Shown here one piece after another: positions 1-7,226 of a DNA stretch of 32,632 nt; the first letter of the stretch is position 1; each line of letters starts with the position of its first letter. The position numbers were made by a program, and so were the translations under genes. Under the pieces are notes generated by a model. That model was not told the DNA's origin and made no database searches. It saw only the letters and a list, made by a program, of their open reading frames with translations. The stretch is from an uncultured Saprospiraceae bacterium (lineage in GTDB: Bacteria; Bacteroidota; Bacteroidia; Chitinophagales; Saprospiraceae): the NCBI GenBank assembly GCA_938015415.1, contig CALLPK010000028.1, positions 1 through 32,632 on the forward strand, given 5' to 3'.

Positions 1-1
1 T

Positions 2-115
2 CTAGAAACGAAAATTGATAAATATATTCTGTTTTATAACAACGAATTAGCAAAATGCGATAAATGGAGATTCAAAGGCTTTACCAAAGGGAAAGTATTA
101 GAAAACACTGCTTAG
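2..115 (+). pseudogene. 3' end of a transposase, cut by the window edge
   Basis: The frame is open from base 2 to TAG at 113-115 and encodes 37 residues, ending WRFKGFTKGKVLENTA. A stretch such as FYNNELAK followed by a Trp-aromatic-Gly motif and a short basic end resembles the C-terminal tail of DDE transposases, IS630-like ones in particular. The family is a tentative call because the catalytic DDE part lies outside the window. It may be a complete gene truncated only by the window edge, or an IS remnant. No terminal inverted repeat could be confirmed downstream of the stop. Confidence 0.5.
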
Positions 116-147
116 TACGAACTTAAGGGCTGAGCCACTAGGGTTTT

Positions 148-215
148 GATGTGCGGATTGATGGATGTGCGGATTTTTTGATTCGTGAATTAATAGATTG
201 GTTAATTAATCCAGC
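148..215. repeat. Short dispersed intergenic repeat, left copy
   Basis: GATGTGCGGATT occurs twice, at 148-159 and 164-175. Bases 163-183 are identical over 21 bp to the reverse complement of 31326-31346. The tail (184-215) is a degenerate AATTAA/AATC-rich run. It lies between a transposase remnant and a terminator. Confidence 0.6.
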
Positions 216-272
216 TAGCGTCTATACTTCAAGTGAAGGCTCGAGGATATTTAGATTAAAAATTTGATAAAT

Positions 273-310
273 AAAAAGGGTTGTCAGCGTAATGTTGACA
301 ACCCTTTTTT
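273..310 (-). terminator. Rho-independent terminator, possibly bidirectional
   Basis: The arms AAAAAGGGTTGTCA (273-286) and TGACAACCCTTTTT (296-309) pair without a mismatch around a 9-nt loop. The A tract on one side and T tract on the other would allow termination on both strands. It sits about 80 bp past the stop of the minus-strand lipoprotein gene, so it most likely ends that operon. Confidence 0.75.
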
Positions 311-387
311 GAGCGTTAATTGATTTCCTTAATTTAGTGCCGGAAGACAACTATTGTAAAGAGCAATCAATCGCCAACGGCTAAAGA

Positions 388-831
388 TTATTCCGGATGA
401 ACATGAAATTCAATAGACTCCACAACCTCTCCTTCTCCGGCTTCTTTTCCCCAAACCTTTGCTTCCAGAATCCAGTCAGAATGCGCAGAGATTCCTTTGT
501 CTGCGGTAAGCGGAAAGTCAGCGTGGTAATCATATTCACCTTCCTCTACGTGTACATGAGCGTCGTCAGGTTCATTGTAAACAACCTGCGTGCTGTCTGC
601 TTTATTGTAGATTTTAACATAGATGTGGTGAACCGGTTCTCCAGCATGACTTTCAAAGTCAACGTGAATATGGATTGTATCTCCCACGTTTTTATCATCT
701 GTATTCGGTGAGTTGATGTGTGCGTGATAATCGTAATCAATTGTTTCTGGTTCGTTATCGTCGTCATCACAAGAAGTAATTAAAAAAGAAAACGAGCATA
801 ATAGTATTAGAGGGAAAATTAATTTTTTCAT
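388..831 (-). CDS. His-rich lipoprotein of unknown function
   Basis: This 147-residue protein starts at ATG 831 (MKKLIFPLIL). An upstream extension in the same frame lacks a signal sequence and is unlikely to be real. The signal peptide ends in a lipobox (ITSC, Cys21). An acidic run DDDDNEPE follows, like the surface-export signals described for Bacteroidota lipoproteins. The mature part has thirteen His residues, many in alternating pairs (YHAH, IHIH, HVH, FHVHPE), in what looks like one beta-rich Ig-like domain. The size and pattern recall DUF4625-type lipoproteins, but I cannot assign it. It is the last gene of an operon with the two genes upstream (20-bp gap), so metal binding is a reasonable guess only. 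Confidence 0.75.
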   Translation of the reverse strand: MKKLIFPLILLCSFSFLITSCDDDDNEPETIDYDYHAHINSPNTDDKNVGDTIHIHVDFESHAGEPVHHIYVKIYNKADSTQVVYNEPDDAHVHVEEGEYDYHADFPLTADKGISAHSDWILEAKVWGKEAGEGEVVESIEFHVHPE

Positions 832-851
832 TATTAAATTTTTGTAAAAGA

Positions 852-1757
852 TTAAAAAATAAAAGAAAGATGTATGGCAATTCTCTCTTTCGCAGTTACG
901 GTATTTTGAGAATAGTGCTGTGCAACAGGCATCGAATAGGAAAATCCTGCGAGCCACTTTTCAGTTTTAAAATTAAGAGACGAAGAAAGGAATAGGCCTT
1001 CTCCTCCAGTTTCAGGAACTGCTTTTCCGCTGGAATAAGCATCTTGTGCGATAGATTCAAAAGACAAACCAGCGTTGGGGATTAGTTTGAACTTATTAAC
1101 GATAAATTCCTTAAATCCGACTATTTGTGTATTGAATTGATTACCAAAATGATATCCTGATTGGGTATTACTGTTCAGTTGATAATTACCGCTAAGCATG
1201 AGGCCAAAATCGGGTAAGCCGAGTATAGCATTCGTTTGAATAATATAACCCAGATTTCCTCTCCCGAGGTTAAAATTTTCGGGGAGGTTGCGCTCGTGCA
1301 GATTTTCGTCGTATTGTCCAGTTGGCAGATTTAGACCTGCTCCTGCTTCCACGTACAAAGTAGATGCTTCGCCAGCGGGTATATTATTTAGTACGACGTA
1401 ATTGGCTATCAAGCGGATATCCGATAAGCCTTGAATGGAAAGATCTTCACTTTCGCTATTTCGTACATTAACATTAAAAGGGACATGAGCTGTCAGCCAT
1501 ATTTTTTTGTTTTTTCCGATAGCGTAGCGAAAAGATAAATCTACTTGCGTGAAAATATCAGATCCTGCGTGTTCGTGTTCCGAATTGGCTTTGTACCGTG
1601 TTCTGAAATAACCTAATCGAATGAAGTTACTTCGGTAATCGGTCATTAGTCCAATCCCAATATTACTGGCACTACACCCACAGGCATCACAGGCTAATAG
1701 CGAGCCGGTTGAGCATAGCATACCAAGGAACACGATAAAAAAGATATTCTTTATCAT
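852..1757 (-). CDS. Outer-membrane beta-barrel protein with N-terminal CxxCGC motif
   Basis: The protein has 301 residues. A signal peptide (about residues 1-22) is followed at once by CDACGCSASN, and then by alternating amphipathic strands with many aromatic, Gly and Asn residues, ending in Phe (SFIF). This fits a 10-14-strand outer-membrane barrel resembling transporter-like or phenol-degradation MetA-type channels. The Cys-rich start immediately after the signal peptide is the distinctive feature and could bind a thiophilic metal. It lies 53 bp downstream of the next gene and 20 bp upstream of the His-rich lipoprotein, so all three are probably co-transcribed. The substrate is unknown. Confidence 0.75.
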   Translation of the reverse strand: MIKNIFFIVFLGMLCSTGSLLACDACGCSASNIGIGLMTDYRSNFIRLGYFRTRYKANSEHEHAGSDIFTQVDLSFRYAIGKNKKIWLTAHVPFNVNVRNSESEDLSIQGLSDIRLIANYVVLNNIPAGEASTLYVEAGAGLNLPTGQYDENLHERNLPENFNLGRGNLGYIIQTNAILGLPDFGLMLSGNYQLNSNTQSGYHFGNQFNTQIVGFKEFIVNKFKLIPNAGLSFESIAQDAYSSGKAVPETGGEGLFLSSSLNFKTEKWLAGFSYSMPVAQHYSQNTVTAKERIAIHLSFIF

Positions 1758-1810
1758 GTTAAATATTTTATTTTAAAATGGTGTTAATCAGCCAGAAGTT
1801 GGCTTTGCTT

Positions 1811-2188
1811 TTAGACGAATTGCGGCGGATGAAAAACTTCCTTCAGATAAGAAGATGAAAAAATATTCTTATAAAAAAAGACGGGTTGTCTTCTTTCAGT
1901 CTTGTTGATATTGAAAATTAAAGATTGGCAAATTTCAGGTAAAAAAACGACAGTGGCCTCTTTTTCTTTAACGGTATTATTGGGCGAATCGTTTTGTTCT
2001 TCCTGATTCTCTTTGATCAATTTGCTCAGGTGACATTTACCGTTACATCTCATGACCGGTTTATCTCGATTGATACAAAGCGTGTTGGCAATAAAGTCTT
2101 GATTAATTAAAAAGCTAGCATAGGTTATGAGGTCTTTGCAAGATACTGAGATGATTAAAAATAATAATATACATGCTAGTTTATTCAC
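1811..2188 (-). CDS. Small exported protein with MRCNGKCHL motif
   Basis: The protein has 125 residues and starts at GTG 2188 (MNKLACILLF). A single hydrophobic N-terminal segment is followed by a conserved-looking core, INRDKPVMRCNGKCHLSKL, with a CxxxC pair. A charged linker and the C-terminal end FHPPQFV follow. I recognise this as a type of small Bacteroidota protein often seen beside envelope or metal genes, but I know no assigned function. It is the first gene of the operon that continues with the CxxCGC barrel and the His-rich lipoprotein. A weak promoter-like TACCTTG lies just upstream on the minus strand. Confidence 0.7.
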   Translation of the reverse strand: MNKLACILLFLIISVSCKDLITYASFLINQDFIANTLCINRDKPVMRCNGKCHLSKLIKENQEEQNDSPNNTVKEKEATVVFLPEICQSLIFNINKTERRQPVFFYKNIFSSSYLKEVFHPPQFV

Positions 2189-2295
2189 AAGGTAAAAGTA
2201 TCTCTTTTTTTAGAAAGGGATTTGTGTATTTAGGAATTTGTCAGAGAATTTTCTAAGATTTATGTCATAATTTTACAGGAAATAAAATTTACTGA

Positions 2296-3399
2296 TTACC
2301 GGCCTACCACCAGTCGCCGACCAAATCGCTGATTCCCGTTATCAGTTCTAACTTCTAATTCGTAAAAATAAACGCCTGCTTGGTCCAAGTATAAGTCAAC
2401 TTTATAATCGCCTGCGATCTGTGAGACATCATTGACCACGACCTTTACTAAATTACCTAATAAGTCGTATACCTGCAGTTGAACGTTGGCAGAGGTGCCT
2501 AGCGTATACGGAATTTGGGTAACTCTAGTCATCGGGTTAGGTAAGTTTTGTCCCAAAGAAAATCCGGGCAAATCGATCATTACCGTTGGAACGGGAAGAA
2601 CACAAACATCAATATTATCCGTGCAGTAAATACGGTAAGCCAGTAAAGTATCCAAAACGAAAGGATTGGGTTTGCCGGACTGATACGCGGCAATCTGAAA
2701 AGTACGGTCGTATTCTAGTTGGTCCACGGGATCTTCTTGGTGCCAACGCAAAAGCGTAGCGCGTTGCGTTTCAAAAAAAATTGGATCCGCATTATTGGCT
2801 TGATTGCGATACATCGTATAAAAATAAAAAACGGCACGGGCTACATTTCCTTTATGGTCTTCCCGAGCTTCAAAACTACCATTGCGGGATTCACTAAATT
2901 CGTCGATAATATCCGTCGAAGGAATAGTACTTTGTGACTGATTATTTCGGAACCAGGTATCCGTAATATTATCGTTGATGTCCGCAAAAGGAAAACTACC
3001 TCGGGCAGCATTAACGGGTGTGCGCGTCGGAAAAAGATGGTGCATGTCACTACGCGCGTTACCATCTTCGGCACCTTTAGAACGAGGATAGGTATGCTCG
3101 GTATTGATTCCGTTATTGGAACCATTCATAAATGCTGCCTGTGTAGGATCTACCGTCGGATCAAGATAAATTCGGTGGCCAGTGTATACACCGGTCAGGC
3201 TATCATTAATATTATAAATTTTAGAAAACATCGTATCACGAGCCATTCCGTAGGACAGTACATTATTGGGTAGGTATTCATCCTGGATGGCTTCGAAAAG
3301 CGCCTCATCTGCCAAATCTGGGAAGAGTGGTGTATGTATCTGAGCCGAGATAAAAAATGGCAGTAAAAGAATACCCAACAAAAAAATAATACGATTCAT
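2296..3399 (-). CDS. Secreted endonuclease I family nuclease with T9SS sorting domain
   Basis: This protein has 367 residues from ATG 3399 (MNRIIFLLG). A seven-codon extension upstream is possible but would spoil the signal peptide, which ends near SAQ. The core carries the endonuclease I (beta-beta-alpha metal) signature: NTEHTYPRS, with the catalytic His, followed by DMHHLFPTR and the ARGSFPF segment. From about residue 285 a T9SS type A sorting domain follows (NLPNPMTRVTQIPYTL, then LLGNLVK, VYFYEL). It would be exported by the Sec system and T9SS and digest extracellular DNA or RNA for nutrients or biofilm turnover. It is preceded by the terminator of the next gene, so it has its own promoter. 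Confidence 0.9.
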   Translation of the reverse strand: MNRIIFLLGILLLPFFISAQIHTPLFPDLADEALFEAIQDEYLPNNVLSYGMARDTMFSKIYNINDSLTGVYTGHRIYLDPTVDPTQAAFMNGSNNGINTEHTYPRSKGAEDGNARSDMHHLFPTRTPVNAARGSFPFADINDNITDTWFRNNQSQSTIPSTDIIDEFSESRNGSFEAREDHKGNVARAVFYFYTMYRNQANNADPIFFETQRATLLRWHQEDPVDQLEYDRTFQIAAYQSGKPNPFVLDTLLAYRIYCTDNIDVCVLPVPTVMIDLPGFSLGQNLPNPMTRVTQIPYTLGTSANVQLQVYDLLGNLVKVVVNDVSQIAGDYKVDLYLDQAGVYFYELEVRTDNGNQRFGRRLVVGR

Positions 3400-3470
3400 A
3401 ATTAAAATATTTAATAACAAAGCTACGAAAACTAACGCAGTCCTACTTTTGATTTTAAAATACGAAAAAC

Positions 3471-3505
3471 AAAAATCCCCGTATGAAAATCATACAGGGA
3501 TTTTT
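3471..3505 (-). terminator. Rho-independent terminator after the glycoside-hydrolase-like gene
   Basis: AAAAATCCCCGTATG (3471-3485) pairs with CATACAGGGATTTTT (3491-3505), with one C-A mismatch and a 5-nt loop AAAAT. On the minus strand it lies about 50 bp past the stop of the gene at 3554-5698 and ends in a T tract. It separates that gene from the endonuclease gene. Confidence 0.75.
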
Positions 3506-3553
3506 GTTAACCATTAACAAAAGAGCAAATCTGACGAATTAAACGTCGTATTT

Positions 3554-5698
3554 TTAAAGTTTCACTTTCAAAAATCTACGAGTAAAGTAATCTTCACCTT
3601 TCACTTTCATTCTGATAAAATAATGCCCAGTGTCAAGTTTTCTAACATCAATGGAGATCGCATTTCGGCCGGCAGGTAAAACCTCGTCCATCCGTTTGCG
3701 CCCAAGAACGTCAAAGACAACTAGTTCAATATCTTTGTCGTAGTAATCATAAAATTCTACGTGAATCTCGTCATCCGCCTGAGTAGGACGTACCGTAAAT
3801 AAGTCTTTGGATTGAATATCTACTACGATCACTTCGCTGTATTCAAAACTACCGTCAATGTCTATCTGCTTGAGGCGGTAATAATTGTTTCCACGAAGCG
3901 CTCGGGTATGTTTTAACGTGTAATATTGGGTTTCGCTGGTAGTTCCGGCTCCTGGTAATTCACCGATAGCTTCAAAATCACGGGCGTCCGCACTATGCTC
4001 TACCACAAAACGATCGTTATTTTCCTCTGATTCTGTTACCCACTCTAAGACAACATCCGCATTATCACGATATCCACGAAAGGCCACTAATTCTACGGGC
4101 AAAATAACTTGGGTAGATGGCTGGATGAAGATTGGAGAAGCACCAATGGAAATACTTGATGTGGCTCTTACGGTAGTTACTTCACCAGAACGAGAAAAGT
4201 CCCAATCAAATACCTTAACCTCGTCGTGTAATAAAGCGGGTGGAAAAAGGAATGGAACTTCCTCTACCCATTCGCTACGGTCGTGCTTTGTTTCTGCCCA
4301 GAGAACATAAGTGTATTCATCAAGAAAGGGATTTTTAAAAGCAGCTCCTCTGATACCAGGAGGTAAACCCAACGCAACCGTTCGAAGTGTATCATATCGT
4401 AGAAATTTGAGGAGATCGGAAGTAGTTTTGTAGGCAACCCCAGCGTCGGTTTCTTTTTGCTGATAAGGAGGTGTTTCTTCGAGACTTTCGTAAAGTCCCA
4501 TCATGTCAAAAGAACCTCTAGCTTCTGATTCCAGTTCTTTTTCTCCCAGATCGTAAATGCACAGTTGTTGAATATTATGTTGCTGGGCGGCAACAACACT
4601 CTTGATCAAATAATTACGCTGCGCTTTCTTACTACCGATATAATTATCGAATTGCTTACTGGGAATATTAGTTTCGGTAACGATAAAAACCTTTTCCGGC
4701 AGACTCCGGCCATCAAATCCATGTGAATGTAAAACCGCTTCAAATTCATCTTTTTTAGCAATCAGTCCATCCACCGCAGCATCTGAGTGTCGGTAATAAT
4801 CAAAGTCGCCAAGATCGTTATTCCAGTCGCGTAAGCTACCGTCGATATGTGGGTAAGAATGAAAACTCATCACATCGAAGTAAGCACCTCCGTTATGTGG
4901 ATAATCGGGACTAACAGTCCCTCCGTTGGGATTATCTGTATTACGCATGATGGCATCTAAAAAACTAGGGTAACCCAGACCACCTACGGCGATGTATGCA
5001 TCCGGGTCAATGTGTTTAATTACCTCGTAACTGATACGTAGCATTCGGATATAAGAAAAGATAGGAGCGTGAAGCTTAAATTCACAAGGCTGAGGATTTG
5101 TGTCCCACCAACTGCCTTCCGGATCACCAGGTTCTCTCCAGGCGAGATCTGATTCTGCCAGGTCCGGCTCGTTCCATATTTCCCAAAATTTTACGTGGTC
5201 TTTGTAAAGGCTGACTACGTCCAACAGGTATTTAGCATAATAATTCTCTTCGTTGACTGTTCCATCATTGTTCCAGATAGGATAGTATAGCCTTTTAAAT
5301 ACCTGAGAAGGGTCGTCTGGGCAGTATTCTGTCCAGTCTCTTTGATCGTCAGAAGGGTAGCCAATAAAGACGGTATTATTGACAATACCTAAGCTGGTAT
5401 AGTGTTCAAATTCGTCAATTTTGTTGTGAAGTCCCCATCGTTTTAAAAACTTATGAGGTAGCGTGGGGCGGAGTGAGTTAACTCCGACGCCTTTAATCTC
5501 TTTGGTTTTATCACCGGCAGCGATGTCGGCTAATTGTTTGTCGTCCCAGGGGGAGTAATAGCCAAGGTTAGAGCCGAAGAGAAAATAGTCTTGATAAGGG
5601 GGCACGGTATCCATTGCTGTGTAAGGAACGGAGGAGTTTTGAGCGCTGATTTGAGTGCAGAGAAATAGCAAACATAAATGGGTAATAATCCTTTTCAT
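3554..5698 (-). CDS. Secreted glycoside-hydrolase-like TIM-barrel protein with T9SS tail
   Basis: The protein has 714 residues with a signal peptide ending TQISAQ. Residues about 40-460 look like a clan GH-A TIM barrel. FWEIWNEPD supplies the Asn-Glu acid/base pair (Glu177). IVTETN, with Glu342 at a strand end, is the probable nucleophile. SFHSYPH lies between them. A beta-sandwich region follows, then a segment LPVELVAFRGYRDNADVVLEW near 550, typical of Bacteroidota secreted proteins, and a T9SS sorting domain (about 640-714, VVFDVLGRK, GHYFIRMK). The resemblance is to GH39/GH5-like enzymes, but the exact family and substrate cannot be fixed by eye. It is a single-gene unit with its own terminator and a long AT-rich upstream region. 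Confidence 0.8.
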   Translation of the reverse strand: MKRIITHLCLLFLCTQISAQNSSVPYTAMDTVPPYQDYFLFGSNLGYYSPWDDKQLADIAAGDKTKEIKGVGVNSLRPTLPHKFLKRWGLHNKIDEFEHYTSLGIVNNTVFIGYPSDDQRDWTEYCPDDPSQVFKRLYYPIWNNDGTVNEENYYAKYLLDVVSLYKDHVKFWEIWNEPDLAESDLAWREPGDPEGSWWDTNPQPCEFKLHAPIFSYIRMLRISYEVIKHIDPDAYIAVGGLGYPSFLDAIMRNTDNPNGGTVSPDYPHNGGAYFDVMSFHSYPHIDGSLRDWNNDLGDFDYYRHSDAAVDGLIAKKDEFEAVLHSHGFDGRSLPEKVFIVTETNIPSKQFDNYIGSKKAQRNYLIKSVVAAQQHNIQQLCIYDLGEKELESEARGSFDMMGLYESLEETPPYQQKETDAGVAYKTTSDLLKFLRYDTLRTVALGLPPGIRGAAFKNPFLDEYTYVLWAETKHDRSEWVEEVPFLFPPALLHDEVKVFDWDFSRSGEVTTVRATSSISIGASPIFIQPSTQVILPVELVAFRGYRDNADVVLEWVTESEENNDRFVVEHSADARDFEAIGELPGAGTTSETQYYTLKHTRALRGNNYYRLKQIDIDGSFEYSEVIVVDIQSKDLFTVRPTQADDEIHVEFYDYYDKDIELVVFDVLGRKRMDEVLPAGRNAISIDVRKLDTGHYFIRMKVKGEDYFTRRFLKVKL

Positions 5699-6249
5699 AA
5701 TCGTTTTTAAAAGTTCGGTTTGTGAATTTACTGACTAAATGCCAGGCACTTACGACTATATCGACCAACTAAAACGATTATTCCGCGCTTTGGAAATAAT
5801 TACTTTGTAGAGAATAGTAGTGTGTGGCCCGGTCATACAACCAGATTTAAAGAAGCTAGAGGTAGCATTAGAGTGATCATACCTTTTGTGTTTGCAGCCA
5901 CAAAGACTGATCGCTATCATTTAACTTCTAATTCAACAGGATTATTAATTGCCTCTCGACAATAAATAATAGTATTCAAAACATATGTTTTGAAGGCTTT
6001 AAAATTCGGTAAATTTTAACTCCCTATGGAGTTAATAGGTCAGGTTTCAGGAATAAGTACAAGTGCAATTGACGCGTCAAAGCTTTCATTGCATTCTTGC
6101 AGGTAGGTTATATTTTGCTTTTTGTGAAAGTCTGTTAAGAGACAAAGTGGGATGCAATAATTATGCAACGCACAAATATAAAAAATACAAATTTAAAAAT
6201 ACAAGTTTTGACTAGAAAATCACAAATATTTTTAATTAAAATGCGTTTG
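5699..6249. other. 551-bp intergenic region with palindromes; no gene supported
   Basis: No convincing gene is visible. The region holds a perfect 20-bp palindrome (5975-5994), an 8-bp stem with 4-nt loop (6016-6035) and an AT-rich tract near 6175-6240. Two minus-strand TAnnTTTG-like boxes (CAAATATA and CAAATTTA on the plus strand) lie at about 6173-6201. They could start a long leader for the gene at 5698. A 76-codon open frame on the plus strand lacks any start codon. Confidence 0.5.
5975..5994. promoter_or_regulatory. Perfect 20-bp palindrome, possible operator
   Basis: TTCAAAACATATGTTTTGAA reads identically on both strands, and the flanking bases do not extend it. It lies about 280 bp upstream of the glycoside-hydrolase-like gene. 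There is no T tract, so it is not an obvious terminator. A dimeric regulator site is plausible, but no regulator is encoded nearby. Confidence 0.4.
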
Positions 6250-6840
6250 TCATCTTTTCTGTGTCTTTACAAGTTCTTGTTTTCTGATAGAATCGAAAAC
6301 AAGTAGTGGATTAGCTTCAGGTTTTAATAGCTCTGATAATTGCAGAATACGGGATTCTTTGGTGATTGTTCCATTATTTACTATTGCATTTAAATTGCAG
6401 AAAATACTTTGCGAATTGATATGGCCTTCATTTCGTAGGGTACCATGGTTGATAAGCTTACCAAAATTGCTCAGTGTTCCCTTTTTTTCAATTTTTAAGA
6501 TGCCATGATTTTGCATCAATCCATGTTTAGTTATTTCTGTCGATCCTTCATTAGAAATAATTCCTTGATTTTTAACCGTAAAATTGATTTTACAATCATC
6601 ATTGATTTGAGGAAAATGGTTTCCTCTTGGAACGCGAGGAATAAATGCGTGGAGATACCGAAAAGGCAGTCCGTTCGACCAATTAGCCGGTTCGTGCCAA
6701 TTATGGTCTTTTTTTCCAGTCCATTCCGTATATTTAAGGGTCGAATTCACCTTAAGGTGATCATTCGCCATCGGACTTTTATTAAAGATCTTTCTTTTGA
6801 TTACATTTATAGAGGTATATAAAAATGCTAATTGACCCAT
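6250..6840 (-). CDS. Short repeat protein with W-x-G/NW motifs; no export signal seen
   Basis: The frame extends up to TTG 6924, but the first ATG at 6840 (MGQLAFLYTS) is preferred and gives 196 residues; ATG 6771 (MANDHLKV) is also possible. EWTGKKDHNWHEPANWSNG followed by IPRVP matches the WxGxxDxxWxxxxNWxxGxxP...IP motif common in large secreted Bacteroidota proteins. About five short repeats of the type NxGxLxxxxxGxLxN (QNHGIL, SNFGKL, INHGTL, NNGTI) follow, suggesting a small beta-solenoid. There is no signal peptide and no sorting domain. It could be a fragment of a larger secreted protein. It is divergent from the Rof-like gene. Confidence 0.5.
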   Translation of the reverse strand: MGQLAFLYTSINVIKRKIFNKSPMANDHLKVNSTLKYTEWTGKKDHNWHEPANWSNGLPFRYLHAFIPRVPRGNHFPQINDDCKINFTVKNQGIISNEGSTEITKHGLMQNHGILKIEKKGTLSNFGKLINHGTLRNEGHINSQSIFCNLNAIVNNGTITKESRILQLSELLKPEANPLLVFDSIRKQELVKTQKR

Positions 6841-6966
6841 AATGGTAAAATTTTTAATATTGTAGCTTTTAATAGCTTTGATAACGGAACAGAAGTGTAC
6901 CCTATTTCTTATTTTTTTAATCAATTATTATGCTAATCTCCTAAACTGCGAGTAAAAGATAACCTC

Positions 6967-7215
6967 ATGAATAATAAGTATCACCCGATTGACTGTAATT
7001 ATTACGATGAATTGGTATTATTGGTCATGCAAAAAAAGCCATGTGAAGTTGTCTACCGAAATATGGACGGTGAGCAGATCCGTGAGACGACTACGATTGT
7101 AGATGTTTTTACAAAAGAAAAAGCGGAATATATAAAACTATCAAATGACCAACTCATCCGGTTGGATTATCTTATTTCTGCGGATGGAAAAGAAAATAAA
7201 TTATCTTGTTCCTGA
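6967..7215 (+). CDS. Rof-like Rho-binding antiterminator family protein
   Basis: The protein has 82 residues. The opening YHPIDCNYYDELVLLVMQKK aligns by eye with the start of E. coli Rof (YQPINCDDYDNLELA). The rest (VVYRNMDGEQ, TTIVDVFTKEKAEYIKLS, IRLDYLISADG) fits the Rof (PF07073) SH3-like fold. E. coli Rof binds Rho and inhibits Rho-dependent termination; the same role here is inferred. The gene is followed after 11 bp by the TonB-dependent receptor gene and is probably the first of a three-gene operon, an unusual partner for a Rho inhibitor. Confidence 0.7.
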   Translation: MNNKYHPIDCNYYDELVLLVMQKKPCEVVYRNMDGEQIRETTTIVDVFTKEKAEYIKLSNDQLIRLDYLISADGKENKLSCS

Positions 7216-7226
7216 TTTGATGGCCT

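Noticed and set aside
388-957. Long form of the His-rich lipoprotein starting at 957
   Set aside because: The extra 42 residues overlap the upstream barrel gene and precede a perfect lipoprotein signal peptide that starts at 831.
5735-5965. Plus-strand open frame of about 76 codons in the 5699-6249 gap
   Set aside because: It has no ATG or plausible start, no recognisable domain and no promoter or ribosome binding site; most likely chance.
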